Assembly: GCA_003212035.1 (NCBI GenBank)
Contig: QCRA01000001.1
Coordinates: 27,615-91,614 of the forward strand
Length of the DNA: 64,000 nt
Direction: 5' to 3'
DNA from: Prochlorococcus sp. AG-459-D04
GTDB lineage: Bacteria; Cyanobacteriota; Cyanobacteriia; PCC-6307; Cyanobiaceae
Both the position numbers and the translations under genes were made by a program. Numbering within the stretch: the first letter of the stretch is position 1; every line of letters begins with the position of its first letter. This document shows, in pieces, positions 8,819 through 20,469 of the stretch. The notes beneath the pieces are model-generated. The model saw only the letters and a list, made by a program, of their open reading frames with translations, did no database searches and was not told the origin of the DNA.

Positions 8819-11416
8819 ATGTCTGATACTTTAGATTCTGGCAACTCAGGATTAAGTGAAGATAACGACAGAATTATTCAGACTGATCTAAGAAATGAGA
8901 TGTCTCGCTCATACCTTGAGTATGCAATGAGCGTAATAGTTGGTCGTGCTCTTCCAGATGCAAGAGATGGATTAAAACCTGTTCATAGAAGAATTCTTTA
9001 TGCAATGTATGAACTTGGTTTAACTAGCGGTAGACCATACAGAAAATGTGCAAGAGTTGTTGGAGAAGTACTTGGGAAATACCACCCTCATGGCGATACT
9101 GCTGTTTATGATGCTTTAGTTAGGATGGCTCAGAATTTCTCTATGAGGATGCCTCTGATAGATGGCCATGGAAACTTTGGTTCTGTTGATAACGACCCTC
9201 CAGCAGCGATGAGATATACAGAATCTCGTTTACAGTCTCTTACAGATGAAAGTTTATTAGAGGATATTGAATCTGAAACCGTAGATTTCGCCGATAATTT
9301 TGATGGCTCTCAGCAAGAGCCAACAGTATTGCCTGCTAGGATTCCCCAACTACTTCTAAATGGATCATCTGGAATAGCAGTTGGAATGGCAACTAATATT
9401 CCACCTCACAATTTAGGGGAATTAATTAATGGTCTTAAATCAATAATCAAAAACCCTTCAATTGAAGATAAAGAACTTTTTGAAATAATTAAGGGTCCTG
9501 ATTTTCCTACAGGTGGTCAAATCTTAGGCAGAAGCGGTATCAAAGAAACTTTCAAAACAGGAAAGGGTTCGATTACTATGAGAGGTGTAGCAAATATTGA
9601 GCAAATTAAATCCCCTGGTAGAGCAGAAAAAGATGCAGTTATAATAACTGAGCTTCCATTTCAAACTAATAAAGCGGCATTGATAGAAAGAATTGCTGAC
9701 TTGGTTAATGAAAAAAAATTAGAAGGTATTTCTGATATTAGAGATGAAAGCGATCGAGACGGAATGAGGATTGTAATTGAACTAAAAAGAGATGCCTACC
9801 CACAAGTAGTTTTAAATAATTTATTCAAGTTAACACCTCTACAGAATAACTTTAGTGCAAATATCCTTGCTTTAGTAAAAGGAGAGCCCACAACACTTTC
9901 ACTCAGGAAAATGTTAGATGTATTTCTAGACTTTAGAGTAGAGACAATAAGGCGAAGAACAAAATTTTTATTAAAAAAGGCTGAAGAGAGGGATCATATT
10001 GTAAAAGGTCTTTTATTAGCATTAGGTGCTATGGATGAGATTATTAATCTAATAAGATCAGCAAAAGATACAGTTTCAGCCAGAGAAAAATTACAAGCTG
10101 ATCATGAGTTATCTGCCACACAGGCAGAAGCTATTTTACAAATGCAATTAAGAAGATTAACAGCACTAGAAGCAGATAAAATCAAAGGTGAACATGATGA
10201 GTTAACAAGAAAAATCAACTTATATCAGCAAATATTGAATAGTAAAGAAAGAATTTTTGAGATTATCCTAGAAGAACTTAATAAAATCGATGAAAGATTT
10301 TCTTCTCCAAGAAAAACAGAAATACTTGATTTAGGCGGTGGTTTAGATGATATTGATCTTATCGCTAATGACAGATCTGTAGTTTTATTGACTGAAGCAG
10401 GTTATTTAAAAAGAATGCCAGTTAATGAATTCGAATCTACAAGTCGTGGGTCTAGAGGTAAAGCTGGAACTAAGACACAAGAAGATGATGAAGTAAAACT
10501 ATTTATAAGCTGTAATGATCATGATACTCTTTTGCTTTTCAGTGATAGAGGGGTATCTTATGCTCTGCCAGCATATAGAGTTCCCATGAGTAGCAGAACA
10601 GCAAAAGGTACTCCATCAGTTCAACTTCTCCCAATACCAAAAGAAGAAAAGATAACTTCGCTAGTTGCAGTAGATTCTTTTGATAACGATTGTTATCTAT
10701 TAATGCTAACCAAAGCTGGATTTATAAAAAGAACTTCACTTTCTGCTTTCTCAAAAATTCGATCTAATGGATTAATAGCAATAAATCTTGAAGATGGAGA
10801 TGCTTTAACTTGGGTTAGGTTATCAAAAGAAGGCGACAGTGTTTTGATTGGATCAAGAACAGGAATGGCGATTCATTTCAGACTAGATATTAACGAATTA
10901 AGGCCACTTGGCAGGACGGCAAGGGGGGTTAAATCTATGAACCTTAGGAAAGGAGACAATCTAGTATCTATGGATGTTTTAACATCTGATTTAGTTGATC
11001 AATTAGCAAAAAGCGAAGATCTTACGAAAGAGTCTGATGAAAATCTTGAAGTTAACTCTTCTGAAGGACCTTGGGTACTAATAGCCAGTGCATTTGGACT
11101 AGGTAAAAGAGTACCTGTAACTCAGTTTAGATTACAAAAAAGAGCTGGTATGGGATTGAGAGCAATAAAATTCAGAATTAAAGATGATGTATTAGTTTGT
11201 TTGAAGGTCCTTGGAGAAGGGGAAGAATTACTTTTTGTAACCGAAAAAGGTGTGATAGTAAGAACAAACGCAGATAAAATATCCCAGCAATCTAGAGCCG
11301 CTACTGGAGTAAAATTACAAAGATTAGATGAGGGCGATCATTTATCAGAAGTTGTATTGGTTCCTCATGAACAAACAGAAGATGTAGGCCAATTCAACTC
11401 AGACAAAGAAAATTAA
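8819..11416 (+). CDS. gyrA: DNA gyrase / topoisomerase IV subunit A
   Basis: [60 protein letters not shown] catalytic Tyr, C-terminal beta-pinwheel repeats. Confidence 0.96.
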   Translation: MSDTLDSGNSGLSEDNDRIIQTDLRNEMSRSYLEYAMSVIVGRALPDARDGLKPVHRRILYAMYELGLTSGRPYRKCARVVGEVLGKYHPHGDTAVYDALVRMAQNFSMRMPLIDGHGNFGSVDNDPPAAMRYTESRLQSLTDESLLEDIESETVDFADNFDGSQQEPTVLPARIPQLLLNGSSGIAVGMATNIPPHNLGELINGLKSIIKNPSIEDKELFEIIKGPDFPTGGQILGRSGIKETFKTGKGSITMRGVANIEQIKSPGRAEKDAVIITELPFQTNKAALIERIADLVNEKKLEGISDIRDESDRDGMRIVIELKRDAYPQVVLNNLFKLTPLQNNFSANILALVKGEPTTLSLRKMLDVFLDFRVETIRRRTKFLLKKAEERDHIVKGLLLALGAMDEIINLIRSAKDTVSAREKLQADHELSATQAEAILQMQLRRLTALEADKIKGEHDELTRKINLYQQILNSKERIFEIILEELNKIDERFSSPRKTEILDLGGGLDDIDLIANDRSVVLLTEAGYLKRMPVNEFESTSRGSRGKAGTKTQEDDEVKLFISCNDHDTLLLFSDRGVSYALPAYRVPMSSRTAKGTPSVQLLPIPKEEKITSLVAVDSFDNDCYLLMLTKAGFIKRTSLSAFSKIRSNGLIAINLEDGDALTWVRLSKEGDSVLIGSRTGMAIHFRLDINELRPLGRTARGVKSMNLRKGDNLVSMDVLTSDLVDQLAKSEDLTKESDENLEVNSSEGPWVLIASAFGLGKRVPVTQFRLQKRAGMGLRAIKFRIKDDVLVCLKVLGEGEELLFVTEKGVIVRTNADKISQQSRAATGVKLQRLDEGDHLSEVVLVPHEQTEDVGQFNSDKEN

Positions 11417-11439
11417 AATAAATTGGTTTATTAGATCAT

Positions 11440-12651
11440 ATGGAAATGCTTGATATTTTAATTTTAGGTTCCGGCCCTGCAGCACTATGCTTAGCTGCAG
11501 AATTAGCCAAGCAAGATCTTAATATAAAGGGGATATCAACTAAATCTCCAAATGAAAAATGGGAGAATACATATGGTATTTGGGCTTCTGAATTAGAGGA
11601 ATTAGGATTAGAGTCTTTGTTATCTCATCGGTGGGATAAAACAGTTAGTTTTTTTGGGAACGGGGAAAGTAAAAAGGGAGATAATCCAACAAAACATAAT
11701 TATGATTATGGTTTAATAAATCAAGAAGCTTTTCAAAATGAACTTTTAAAAAAGTGTAAAGGGATTGAATGGTTGAATGAAACAGCAACAGATATTAAAG
11801 AGAAAAATAAACTATCTGAGGTTATTTGTTCTTCAGGACTGAAGTTAAAAGCGAGGTTAGTCATTGACGCAAGTGGTCATAAGAGTAATTTTGTAAAAAG
11901 ACCGGTCCAAGATGAAATCGCTCAACAAGCTGCATATGGAATTGTTGGTAAATTTTCATCTCCACCAGTCAAAAAAGAACAGTTTGTTTTAATGGATTTT
12001 CGTCCAAATCATTTAAACGATGAAGAAAAGTTATCATCTCCTTCCTTTCTCTATGCAATGGATCTTGGAAATGAAACTTTTTTTGTTGAGGAAACATCAT
12101 TAGCTAGTTATCCTGCACTATCTCAAGAAAATCTAAAAAAAAGACTTTTAAAAAGACTTAATAGTAAGGGTATTGAGGTGAGTGAAGTTTTTCATGAAGA
12201 GAATTGTCTTTTTCCAATGAATTTACCCCTTCCATTTAAAAAACAATTTGTTCTTGGTTTTGGAGGCTCAGCAAGCATGGTGCATCCTGCATCAGGATAC
12301 ATGATCGGATCCTTATTAAGAAGAGCTCCACTACTTGCAAAAAAATTAGCGATTTTTTTAAAAGAACCTAATCTAAGTTCTCTTGAACTAGCGACAAAAG
12401 GTTGGGGGGTACTTTGGCCTTACGAGTTAACACAAAGACATAAACTTTACCAATATGGATTAAGAAGATTGATGAGTTTTGACGAAAGTAAATTAAGAAG
12501 CTTTTTCTCAAATTTCTTTAAATTATCGACCAATGAATGGGTAGGGTTTCTTACTAATACACATCCTCTTCCAAAATTAATTTATGTGATGAGTAAAATG
12601 TTTATAAATTCACCTCTAAAAGTAAAACTAGGAATGCTTAAATTAAATTAG
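11440..12651 (+). CDS. crtL: Lycopene cyclase (beta-type, CrtL-b like)
   Basis: DILILGSGPAALCLAAEL dinucleotide-binding motif, NTYGIWASELEELGLESLL, FGGSASMVHPASGYMIG. Confidence 0.9.
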   Translation: MEMLDILILGSGPAALCLAAELAKQDLNIKGISTKSPNEKWENTYGIWASELEELGLESLLSHRWDKTVSFFGNGESKKGDNPTKHNYDYGLINQEAFQNELLKKCKGIEWLNETATDIKEKNKLSEVICSSGLKLKARLVIDASGHKSNFVKRPVQDEIAQQAAYGIVGKFSSPPVKKEQFVLMDFRPNHLNDEEKLSSPSFLYAMDLGNETFFVEETSLASYPALSQENLKKRLLKRLNSKGIEVSEVFHEENCLFPMNLPLPFKKQFVLGFGGSASMVHPASGYMIGSLLRRAPLLAKKLAIFLKEPNLSSLELATKGWGVLWPYELTQRHKLYQYGLRRLMSFDESKLRSFFSNFFKLSTNEWVGFLTNTHPLPKLIYVMSKMFINSPLKVKLGMLKLN

Positions 12652-12657
12652 TATTTT

Positions 12658-14241
12658 TTATTTTCGCCAATCATCAATATTAATATCTGGAAAAACTTTA
12701 TCTTCTTCCTCAATATCTTCAAGAAAATTTAAATTAATATTGGAATGATTTCTAATCATTTCGACTATTTTCCAGAATCTGAACAAGTGTCTTTCTATCC
12801 TCTCTTTTGCAAGCTCAGTTGTAGTTCCAGCTCTTAGGATAAAACTCCAATCAGAGGACTCAGAGAGAAGTAATTCTCTTGCTGCTTGCTTGAAAAGTCT
12901 TGAGGATAAGTCATTATTAAAATTTTTCGAGCATAAATCAACAAAAGTTGAGCCTGCTTTTGTGATCTCTGGAACAATCCACGCATTTGAATCATTAATC
13001 CAGTAATTATGGTAACCTCCTTGTCCCCAGCTTGATGGTGATGGATCGCAAATCTGAAGTTTTGGCTTTTGAAGTAAGAATTCTTTTAAATTTGTAAGCT
13101 TAATTGAATATTTACTAGAGTTCTTTAAAATATTTTCAATAAAAAAAGGCCCCTCATACCACCAATGACCAAATAACTCTGCATCAAATGGAGCCACCAA
13201 TAAGGGCTTAAAGGAAGAGGATAATCTTAATTTTTCTAATTGTTTGGATCTTGCGAGAAGATAATCATCAGAATGTTCTGCAGCCTTCTTTTTGGCTTCA
13301 TTTTCTAAGTAAAACTTCTTTTCCCCAAGGGGGGCCTTATCATCTGTAATCTTATGGAACTTCAAACCCAAAGGTCTTTTAGTTGAGATACCTTTCTTTT
13401 GGAGTTTAGAGATAGGCAATTCCCATCCCAAATCTTTGTGAAATTCTCTATAAACTTTATCTCCGGGGAATCCATCCTTAGCAGACCAAACGGGCAAAGT
13501 TGACTCACTATCTCTTCCAAAGAAGGCAACACCTTTTTTCGAACAGATAGGGGCGTACACCCCATACCTAGGCCTTGGTGTGGCATTAAGAATTCCATGA
13601 CCATCTAATATCGCATATCTTATTCCGGAATTAATTAGTATTTCGTCTAAATTCTCATAATAAGCACATTCAGGTAACCAAATACCTAAAGGCTTTGTTC
13701 CAAAAATATTTTTGTGGCTCCTAATTGCAGTATTAATTTGTCCTTTAACAGTTTCAGGATTCTCCCTTAGAATCGGCAAATATCCGTGAGTAGCAGCACA
13801 AGTAAGAATATCTAAATTTCCAGAGTTATTTAAAACCCTAAACTTCTCAATTAAATTTCCAGAACAATTTTGCCAATATAAGTATTTTTCATTAAGATTT
13901 TTCATTAAAAATGCAGAGGCATTTTTTTCTTCTAGTGGTAGTTCGTTTAAGAAATCATTCCTTGTCTTAATCCAGTTTGGGAAAGTTTCTTGAATTTGTT
14001 TATTATTTAGAAGTGATAATAATGTTGGTGACAAACTAATAGTTAGTTTTGTATTTTCAGGATTTTCATTTTTGGAAGATTCTATTGATTGAAGTAGTGG
14101 TATATAACATTCCAAAATCGCCTGAAATAACCAATCCTCTTCTAAGGAATTCTTTTCATTTTTTCTAACATAAGGTAGATGAGCATGTAAAACTATCGCT
14201 AACTGACCTAAAACATTTTTTTGGGGATATTGCCCATTCAT
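12658..14241 (-). CDS. Glycoside hydrolase family 57 protein (putative 1,4-alpha-glucan branching enzyme)
   Basis: AIVLHAHLPYVRK, GIWLPECAYY, LLVAPFDAELFGHWWYEGP GH57 motifs. Confidence 0.92.
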   Translation of the reverse strand: MNGQYPQKNVLGQLAIVLHAHLPYVRKNEKNSLEEDWLFQAILECYIPLLQSIESSKNENPENTKLTISLSPTLLSLLNNKQIQETFPNWIKTRNDFLNELPLEEKNASAFLMKNLNEKYLYWQNCSGNLIEKFRVLNNSGNLDILTCAATHGYLPILRENPETVKGQINTAIRSHKNIFGTKPLGIWLPECAYYENLDEILINSGIRYAILDGHGILNATPRPRYGVYAPICSKKGVAFFGRDSESTLPVWSAKDGFPGDKVYREFHKDLGWELPISKLQKKGISTKRPLGLKFHKITDDKAPLGEKKFYLENEAKKKAAEHSDDYLLARSKQLEKLRLSSSFKPLLVAPFDAELFGHWWYEGPFFIENILKNSSKYSIKLTNLKEFLLQKPKLQICDPSPSSWGQGGYHNYWINDSNAWIVPEITKAGSTFVDLCSKNFNNDLSSRLFKQAARELLLSESSDWSFILRAGTTTELAKERIERHLFRFWKIVEMIRNHSNINLNFLEDIEEEDKVFPDINIDDWRK

Positions 14242-14467
14242 ACTTTTTATAATTTATGCATTTAATTCTATAAAAAATCAAAAATAACCTTTTATAAAAG
14301 GAAGCTTTAATTTTAAAAGAATACTTTAATAATTTAAGTATTTCATTTTTATCTTCAGAATTTTAACCAATATTGTTTAAGTTACAAACTTTGAGCAAAT
14401 TTTTATTGAACTAAATCTAGTCAAATTTTTTTAATTAGCTTAATATAAGTTTAGGTTATTCCCTTAA

Positions 14468-16108
14468 ATGTCAAAAGATCCTGGAAGAATTTTGATATTT
14501 GATACAACTCTTCGAGATGGAGAGCAATCTCCTGGTGCCAGTTTAAATCTTGAAGAAAAACTTGCTATCGCCCATCAATTAGCAAGATTAGGGGTGGATG
14601 TTATTGAGGCTGGATTCCCTTTCGCAAGTCCTGGAGATTTTAAAGCTGTTAATAAAATTGCCAATGCCGTAGGGAAAGAAAATGGCCCTATTATATGTGG
14701 TTTGGCCAGAGCGTCAAAAGGAGATATAAAGGCATGTTATGAAGCTGTAAGTCCAGCGCCCAAGAAAAGAATACATACTTTTATTGCGACAAGTGATATT
14801 CACCTTAAACATAAACTTAAAAAATCCAGAAAAGATGTTCTTCAAATAGTTCCAGAAATGGTTAATTATGCAAAATCATTGGTAGATGATATTGAGTTTT
14901 CTTGTGAAGATGCCTCAAGGAGTGATCCTGATTTTTTATACGAAGTGATTCAACTAGCAATTTCTTCAGGAGCAACAACAATAAATATCCCTGATACTGT
15001 TGGATTTACAACTCCTAGTGAATTTGGCAACCTAATTGCAGGTATAAATAAAAATGTTCCAAATATTGATGAGGCAGTAATCTCGGTTCATGGTCATAAC
15101 GATTTAGGTTTAGCAGTAGCCAATTTTCTTGAGGCAGTAAAAAATGGAGCAAGACAACTAGAATGTACTATTAATGGAATTGGCGAGAGAGCCGGGAATG
15201 CCTCTCTAGAGGAATTAGTAATGGCACTGCACGTTAGGAAAAGTTTTTTTAATAGTTTCTTCAAAAGAAATCCAGATTCACCAACTCCTCTTACAGCAAT
15301 AAGAACAGAAGAAATAACAAAAACCTCTAGACTTGTTTCCAATCTAACTGGAATGACTGTACAACCTAATAAAGCAATTGTGGGAGCTAACGCTTTTGCA
15401 CATGAGTCAGGAATTCATCAGGATGGGGTTTTAAAAAATAGGCTAACTTACGAAATTATTGATGCAAAAACCGTTGGTTTGAGTGACAACAAAATATCTT
15501 TAGGGAAGCTTAGTGGAAGAAGTGCAGTAAGAGCAAGATTAGAAGAGATGGGATATGACTTGAGCCGAGAAGATTTAAATGATGCTTTTGCTCGTTTTAA
15601 GGATTTAGCTGACAGGAAAAGAGAAATTACTGATAGAGATTTAGAAGCAATTGTTAGTGAACAAGTTCAGCTTCCTGAAGCTAAATTTCAATTAAGTCTT
15701 GTCCAAGTAAGTTGCGGTAACGCGTCTAAACCTACTGCCACCATTTCGCTACTAAACACGGAAGATAATACTGAGGATACTGCTGTATCAATAGGGACTG
15801 GACCAGTTGATGCTGTATGCGAGGCTTTAAATAAATTAGCTAAAGTTCCTAATGAATTAATTGAATTTTCTGTTAAGTCTGTAACAGAAGGAATTGACGC
15901 TTTGGGAGAAGTAACAATAAGAATAAGAAGGGATAATAAAATATATTCTGGTCATTCTGCTGATACTGATGTTGTAGTTGCTGCAGCGAATGCTTACGTT
16001 AATGCTTTAAATAGGCTTGTATTTTCTGAGAAAAAAAATTCAATCCATCCACAATTTGATAGTTTAGAAAATTCAGCTAATACGTTTCTATCTAATAACG
16101 CAAATTAA
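14468..16108 (+). CDS. leuA: 2-isopropylmalate synthase
   Basis: [52 protein letters not shown]-terminal regulatory domain. Confidence 0.97.
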   Translation: MSKDPGRILIFDTTLRDGEQSPGASLNLEEKLAIAHQLARLGVDVIEAGFPFASPGDFKAVNKIANAVGKENGPIICGLARASKGDIKACYEAVSPAPKKRIHTFIATSDIHLKHKLKKSRKDVLQIVPEMVNYAKSLVDDIEFSCEDASRSDPDFLYEVIQLAISSGATTINIPDTVGFTTPSEFGNLIAGINKNVPNIDEAVISVHGHNDLGLAVANFLEAVKNGARQLECTINGIGERAGNASLEELVMALHVRKSFFNSFFKRNPDSPTPLTAIRTEEITKTSRLVSNLTGMTVQPNKAIVGANAFAHESGIHQDGVLKNRLTYEIIDAKTVGLSDNKISLGKLSGRSAVRARLEEMGYDLSREDLNDAFARFKDLADRKREITDRDLEAIVSEQVQLPEAKFQLSLVQVSCGNASKPTATISLLNTEDNTEDTAVSIGTGPVDAVCEALNKLAKVPNELIEFSVKSVTEGIDALGEVTIRIRRDNKIYSGHSADTDVVVAAANAYVNALNRLVFSEKKNSIHPQFDSLENSANTFLSNNAN

Positions 16109-16191
16109 ATTACTTTTTTTAGGAATATTAAGTAGCATTAAAAAAGTATCTTAAATATTGTAAATTAATCTAATAGTTAAAGCAGTTAATA

Positions 16192-16584
16192 ATGAGAGAA
16201 AGATTACTAGGATATTGGGCACTTTCATGGGTTGGGTTAATCAGCAATATCATTGCTCTTCCAATAATCGCAATAATAATAAGTTATGGGCCTCCACTAA
16301 AAGTTGCAAATATAACTCTTGCCATAAGTCTTGGTTGGCCCTCTGCCATCGTTGGAATAGTATCTTCAGCAGCTCTTTTAGCAGAGAGAAAATGGGGAGT
16401 AACGTTAACTCTAGTATCTCTATCAATGGTAATTTCCGGGACGGGTCCTTATTCAGTGGTGAGACTTATAACTCTTAAAGACATTTTTGGAATTGGTGGC
16501 TTTACTCTTTTAACAACTTTATTAAGCACATTAGCGCTCCTATATTGGTGTAATCCAAAACATCGAAGAAGTATTAGGCTATAA
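16192..16584 (+). CDS. Conserved hypothetical integral membrane protein (130 aa)
   Basis: Uninterrupted ORF with about four hydrophobic segments, not antisense to a gene. Confidence 0.75.
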   Translation: MRERLLGYWALSWVGLISNIIALPIIAIIISYGPPLKVANITLAISLGWPSAIVGIVSSAALLAERKWGVTLTLVSLSMVISGTGPYSVVRLITLKDIFGIGGFTLLTTLLSTLALLYWCNPKHRRSIRL

Positions 16585-16593
16585 AATTAAAAA

Positions 16594-18066
16594 TTAAGAA
16601 AAAGTATTATTCTTACTAGTTGGATACTGAATTCTTCTATGTCTAATTCTTTTCCACACATTCAAGAATGCCCTTTTTATTAGATATATTTCTCCTTTCG
16701 ATAAATTACTATCATCTAATTGCCCATCTATTTGACGCGAATAAATAATATTAGATATTATTTCCAAAGCTTCTTTATCAGATGCATTAATATTCATAGC
16801 TCTTAGTGCTGCTTCACAACCATCTGCAAGCATTAAAATAGCTGTTTCTTTTGACTGAGGAATAGGGCCTTTATATCTAAAAAAATATTCATTAATATCG
16901 AGATTTTTTTCTTTAGCTTTTTGAAAAAAATATCCCATTTTTAGGGTGCCTTGATGTTCAGGGACAAAATTAGCTATCGGCTTAGGTAGTCTATTTTTTT
17001 TTGCAAATTTTAATCCTTCATCAACGTGAGCTTGTAATACTTCTGCACTTTTAATCGGATCATCCAATTCGTCATGGGGATTTTTTGAACCATCTTGATT
17101 TTCGATAAACCAATTAGGTGCATGTAATTTACCAACATCATGATATAGACCACCAGTTTTAATTAAATCAATATCGCCACCAATCATCCTCGTTGCTTCC
17201 TCTGCTAAACCACAAATTAGTAAGGTATGTTCAAAAGTACCAGGAGCTTCAAGAGACAATCTTCTAATTAAAGGTTTCTCTTTATCTGCCAATTCGAGTA
17301 ATCTTGCTTTAGTTAATAATCCAAATATTGATTCAAAAATAGGAATAAATAATATAGTAAAAAGCATCACTATTGCCAACAGCAAAGAATCAGAAAATAT
17401 ATCCCCTTTAGCTAAAACAAATTCTTGATTGTCAAAAAGTGGTTTACTATCTTTACCTATCAAAATCCATTGACTCAAAAACGATCCTATGGGTACAAAA
17501 ATTGATAGTTGAAGTAACTGAGCCCTACTTCTAATTCTTCCTCCAAGTAGAGATACTACTGACGCACAAACTAATAAAATAAAAAATAAATTATTATTTA
17601 CAGCAACTGCTGGGTCTGGCCAACTAAAGCTAGCTATTGATACCCAAGCTAAAGCTGTTATGCTTCCCATTCCTTGGGATATTATTAATGCCGGTGGAAT
17701 TATGATAGATAATGAACTTATGGTTGAAGCTAAGGCTAATTTCGTAGCTTGTACTGCTAAAAGAAGAGTCATAATTAAAAAGATTTGCCTTGAAGAAATT
17801 GCAGGATTCTCTTTTTTTGAGACTAATATCAAAATTCCGGAACTAATAAGTATTTCTGTAAAGGTCAAAAGCCAAGAAGAAATATCTCTGATATTTAAAG
17901 GCGAAATAAGAAGCAGTTTATAAGAAGAAATTATTGAAATTAAAATGCATACTAAAAAAATTATGAGATTATCTATCTTTGAAAATTTAATTGGTTGTTT
18001 GACTGGAACTTGACTTCGCCTCCACAGATAAAACAATTTCGTTAAGTAAGTTGTGATGTTTTGCAC
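16594..18066 (-). CDS. Multi-TM HD-domain phosphohydrolase (7TM-HD / PgpH-like, putative c-di-AMP phosphodiesterase)
   Basis: Hydrophobic N-terminal half; GTFEHTLLICGLAEEATRMI, GGLYHDVGKLHAPNWFIENQ, NPHDELDDPIKSAEVLQAHVDEG, PEHQGTLKMGYFFQKA. Confidence 0.88.
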   Translation of the reverse strand: MQNITTYLTKLFYLWRRSQVPVKQPIKFSKIDNLIIFLVCILISIISSYKLLLISPLNIRDISSWLLTFTEILISSGILILVSKKENPAISSRQIFLIMTLLLAVQATKLALASTISSLSIIIPPALIISQGMGSITALAWVSIASFSWPDPAVAVNNNLFFILLVCASVVSLLGGRIRSRAQLLQLSIFVPIGSFLSQWILIGKDSKPLFDNQEFVLAKGDIFSDSLLLAIVMLFTILFIPIFESIFGLLTKARLLELADKEKPLIRRLSLEAPGTFEHTLLICGLAEEATRMIGGDIDLIKTGGLYHDVGKLHAPNWFIENQDGSKNPHDELDDPIKSAEVLQAHVDEGLKFAKKNRLPKPIANFVPEHQGTLKMGYFFQKAKEKNLDINEYFFRYKGPIPQSKETAILMLADGCEAALRAMNINASDKEALEIISNIIYSRQIDGQLDDSNLSKGEIYLIKRAFLNVWKRIRHRRIQYPTSKNNTFS

Positions 18067-18140
18067 AGAATATAAATAAATCTATTTGAATAATTTAAAA
18101 TTATAGGCATGCTAGGTGTAAAAAGGAGATGTTTTTCTAA

Positions 18141-19037
18141 ATGTCATTAAAATTAGATGGAAAAAAATTATCTCTTGAAATTGAAGAAAGATTAAATGAA
18201 TATATTTCTAATAATAAAAAAATTGCAAAAAGAGTGCCCGGTTTAGCTGTAATAAGAATAGGTGAAGACCCTGCTAGTGGTGTTTACGTCAATAACAAGG
18301 AAAAAGCATGTTCAAGAATTGGGATAAAAAGCTTTATCTTTCATCTAAGTGATAGTGTCGAGCAAAAAGAAGTTGAACAATTAATAATCAAACTTAATTC
18401 TGATAATGATATTGATGGAATGTTGCTACAACTTCCCATCCCAAAAAAGTTTGATGATCAAAAACTGATCAGCCATATTAATCCAAGCAAAGATGTAGAT
18501 GGATTGAATGAGATAAACATCGGCAAATTAGTAAAAAATGAGACTGGGATGAGATCATGCACACCAGCAGGAATTATTAATTTATTAAGATCCCAAAATA
18601 TTAGAATTGAAGGTAAGAAAATTGTAGTTATAGGTAGAAGTCTGCTTGTTGGGAAACCCCTATCGCTTATGTTGTTGAATCTAAATGGCACGGTAACAAT
18701 GACTCATTCAAAAACAATAAATTTGAATAAAGTCTGTAGAGAAGCCGACATATTAATTGCGGCTGCTGGAAAACCCAATCTTGTGGATTCGAGTTTTGTG
18801 AAAGAAGGAGCCGTAATTATTGATGTTGGAATACATAGATTAAAAAGTTCCGATAAAATTAAAACCAGATTATGTGGAGATGTATTATTAGAAGATGTCA
18901 TTTCTAAAGTATTTGCTTACACACCTGTACCAGGAGGTGTTGGACCAATGACAGTAACGATGTTACTTGTAAATACTATTTTTAGCTGGCAAAAACAATT
19001 TGGTTTATCATCAACTCTTAATGATCTTTTGCCATAG
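18141..19037 (+). CDS. folD: Bifunctional methylenetetrahydrofolate dehydrogenase / methenyltetrahydrofolate cyclohydrolase
   Basis: [83 protein letters not shown]. Confidence 0.97.
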   Translation: MSLKLDGKKLSLEIEERLNEYISNNKKIAKRVPGLAVIRIGEDPASGVYVNNKEKACSRIGIKSFIFHLSDSVEQKEVEQLIIKLNSDNDIDGMLLQLPIPKKFDDQKLISHINPSKDVDGLNEINIGKLVKNETGMRSCTPAGIINLLRSQNIRIEGKKIVVIGRSLLVGKPLSLMLLNLNGTVTMTHSKTINLNKVCREADILIAAAGKPNLVDSSFVKEGAVIIDVGIHRLKSSDKIKTRLCGDVLLEDVISKVFAYTPVPGGVGPMTVTMLLVNTIFSWQKQFGLSSTLNDLLP

Positions 19038-19073
19038 ACTCCAAGATGCAAAAATTTTTACTAAAGGTATAAA

Positions 19074-19976
19074 ATGACTGAAGTTATAAATAGTATTTCT
19101 GATTTTGAAAAATATCTTAAAAACACAAAAAAGGTTGTGGAAGAGGCACTTGATTTTTCCTTGGGTCCTGAGAATCCAGAAATATTGAGAGAATCAATGA
19201 GATATTCCCTTTTAGCTGGAGGGAAAAGAATACGTCCAATTTTATGTTTAGCATCTTGCTCACTGGCGGGAGGAGAACCCTCTCTTGCTGTTCCCACTGC
19301 AGTAGCAATAGAAATGATCCATACAATGTCTTTGATTCATGATGACCTGCCCGCTATGGATAATGATGACTTGAGAAGAGGTAGGCCGACAAATCATAAA
19401 GTTTATGGAGATGCAATAGCTATACTTGCAGGTGATGCTTTATTAACCAGAGCCTTTGAAATGGTCTCTTTAAGAAGTCCAGGCGTTGATCCAACTAGAT
19501 TGTTAAATGTAGTTGGTGAACTTTCATTGGTTGCGGGGGCACCCGGTTTAGTAGGAGGACAAGTAGTTGATTTAGAATGCGAAGGGAAAGAAGTTGACCT
19601 TGAAACTCTCGAATATATTCATCTTCATAAAACTGGGGCTTTATTAAAAGCTTGCGTAAGAACAGGCGCGATGATCGCAGGCGCTAACGAAAAACTTTTG
19701 CAAGCACTGACAATATATGCAGAAGGTATCGGATTAGCCTTCCAGATAATAGATGACATCCTTGATTTGACTTCAAGTAGTGAAAAGCTTGGTAAAACTG
19801 CCGGGAAAGATCTTTTAGCTGACAAAACTACTTACCCTAAATTACTTGGAATGAAGGAATCAAAGAAAAGAGCATTTGATTTAGTTGAAAAAGCAAAAAA
19901 AGCAATTGAACCATGGGGGCCAGATGCAAAGTATTTAATATCATTAGCCGATTTTATTACAAATAGAGATAGATAA
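19074..19976 (+). CDS. crtE: Geranylgeranyl pyrophosphate synthase
   Basis: [36 protein letters not shown] (first DDxxD), [13 protein letters not shown] (second DDxxD). Confidence 0.95.
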   Translation: MTEVINSISDFEKYLKNTKKVVEEALDFSLGPENPEILRESMRYSLLAGGKRIRPILCLASCSLAGGEPSLAVPTAVAIEMIHTMSLIHDDLPAMDNDDLRRGRPTNHKVYGDAIAILAGDALLTRAFEMVSLRSPGVDPTRLLNVVGELSLVAGAPGLVGGQVVDLECEGKEVDLETLEYIHLHKTGALLKACVRTGAMIAGANEKLLQALTIYAEGIGLAFQIIDDILDLTSSSEKLGKTAGKDLLADKTTYPKLLGMKESKKRAFDLVEKAKKAIEPWGPDAKYLISLADFITNRDR

Positions 19977-19989
19977 ATAGTTTTAATTT

Positions 19990-20469
19990 ATGTCTGAGTT
20001 TTTTGCCTTTTTTAATAATTCAGTTCTTTTTTGGAGTTTATTATCCTGTTTACTAGCTCAAATTTTTAAAATTGTATTCAATTTCTTTTCAACTGGAGAG
20101 ATAAGATTTGGAATTATGTTCGAGACTGGTGGTATGCCCTCAAGTCATTCCGCGCTGATAACTGGTGCTGTATCAGGTATAGGTTATGAATTAGGATTTG
20201 ATAGCTCTATATTCGCATTAGGAGTTGCTGTAGCACTTATAGTTATGTATGACGCTAGTGGGGTTAGAAAATCAGCTGGAGTTCAAGCTGCAGAAATCAA
20301 TAAACTATCAAAAAAACTAGACCCTAAATCTGAATTATTTTTAAAGGAAACACTAGGCCACACAAAAATTGAGGTCATGGTGGGAAGTTTTTTTGGACCT
20401 TTAATTACTTTGCCTGGAATGTTTTTTTTAGGTTCTCCTCTCAAAATATTTGATTTGATAATAAATTAG
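19990..20469 (+). CDS. Divergent PAP2 family membrane protein
   Basis: GGMPSSHSALITGA, MYDASGVRKSAGVQAAEIN, LKETLGHTKIEVMVG. Confidence 0.9.
   Translation: MSEFFAFFNNSVLFWSLLSCLLAQIFKIVFNFFSTGEIRFGIMFETGGMPSSHSALITGAVSGIGYELGFDSSIFALGVAVALIVMYDASGVRKSAGVQAAEINKLSKKLDPKSELFLKETLGHTKIEVMVGSFFGPLITLPGMFFLGSPLKIFDLIIN

Noticed and set aside
13362-13604. 80-aa minus-strand ORF inside the GH57 gene
   Set aside because: Alternative frame on the same strand as a well-supported GH57 CDS.
15094-15342. 82-aa minus-strand ORF opposite leuA
   Set aside because: Antisense to conserved leuA catalytic region; no motif.
16111-16148. tactttttt...aaaaaagta inverted repeat after leuA as a terminator
   Set aside because: Stem is almost entirely A/T and could be chance in this composition; not strong enough to call.
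16215-16478. 87-aa plus-strand ORF overlapping the 130-aa membrane protein
   Set aside because: Out-of-frame, Asn/Ser-rich translation without domain; the other frame has coherent TM segments.
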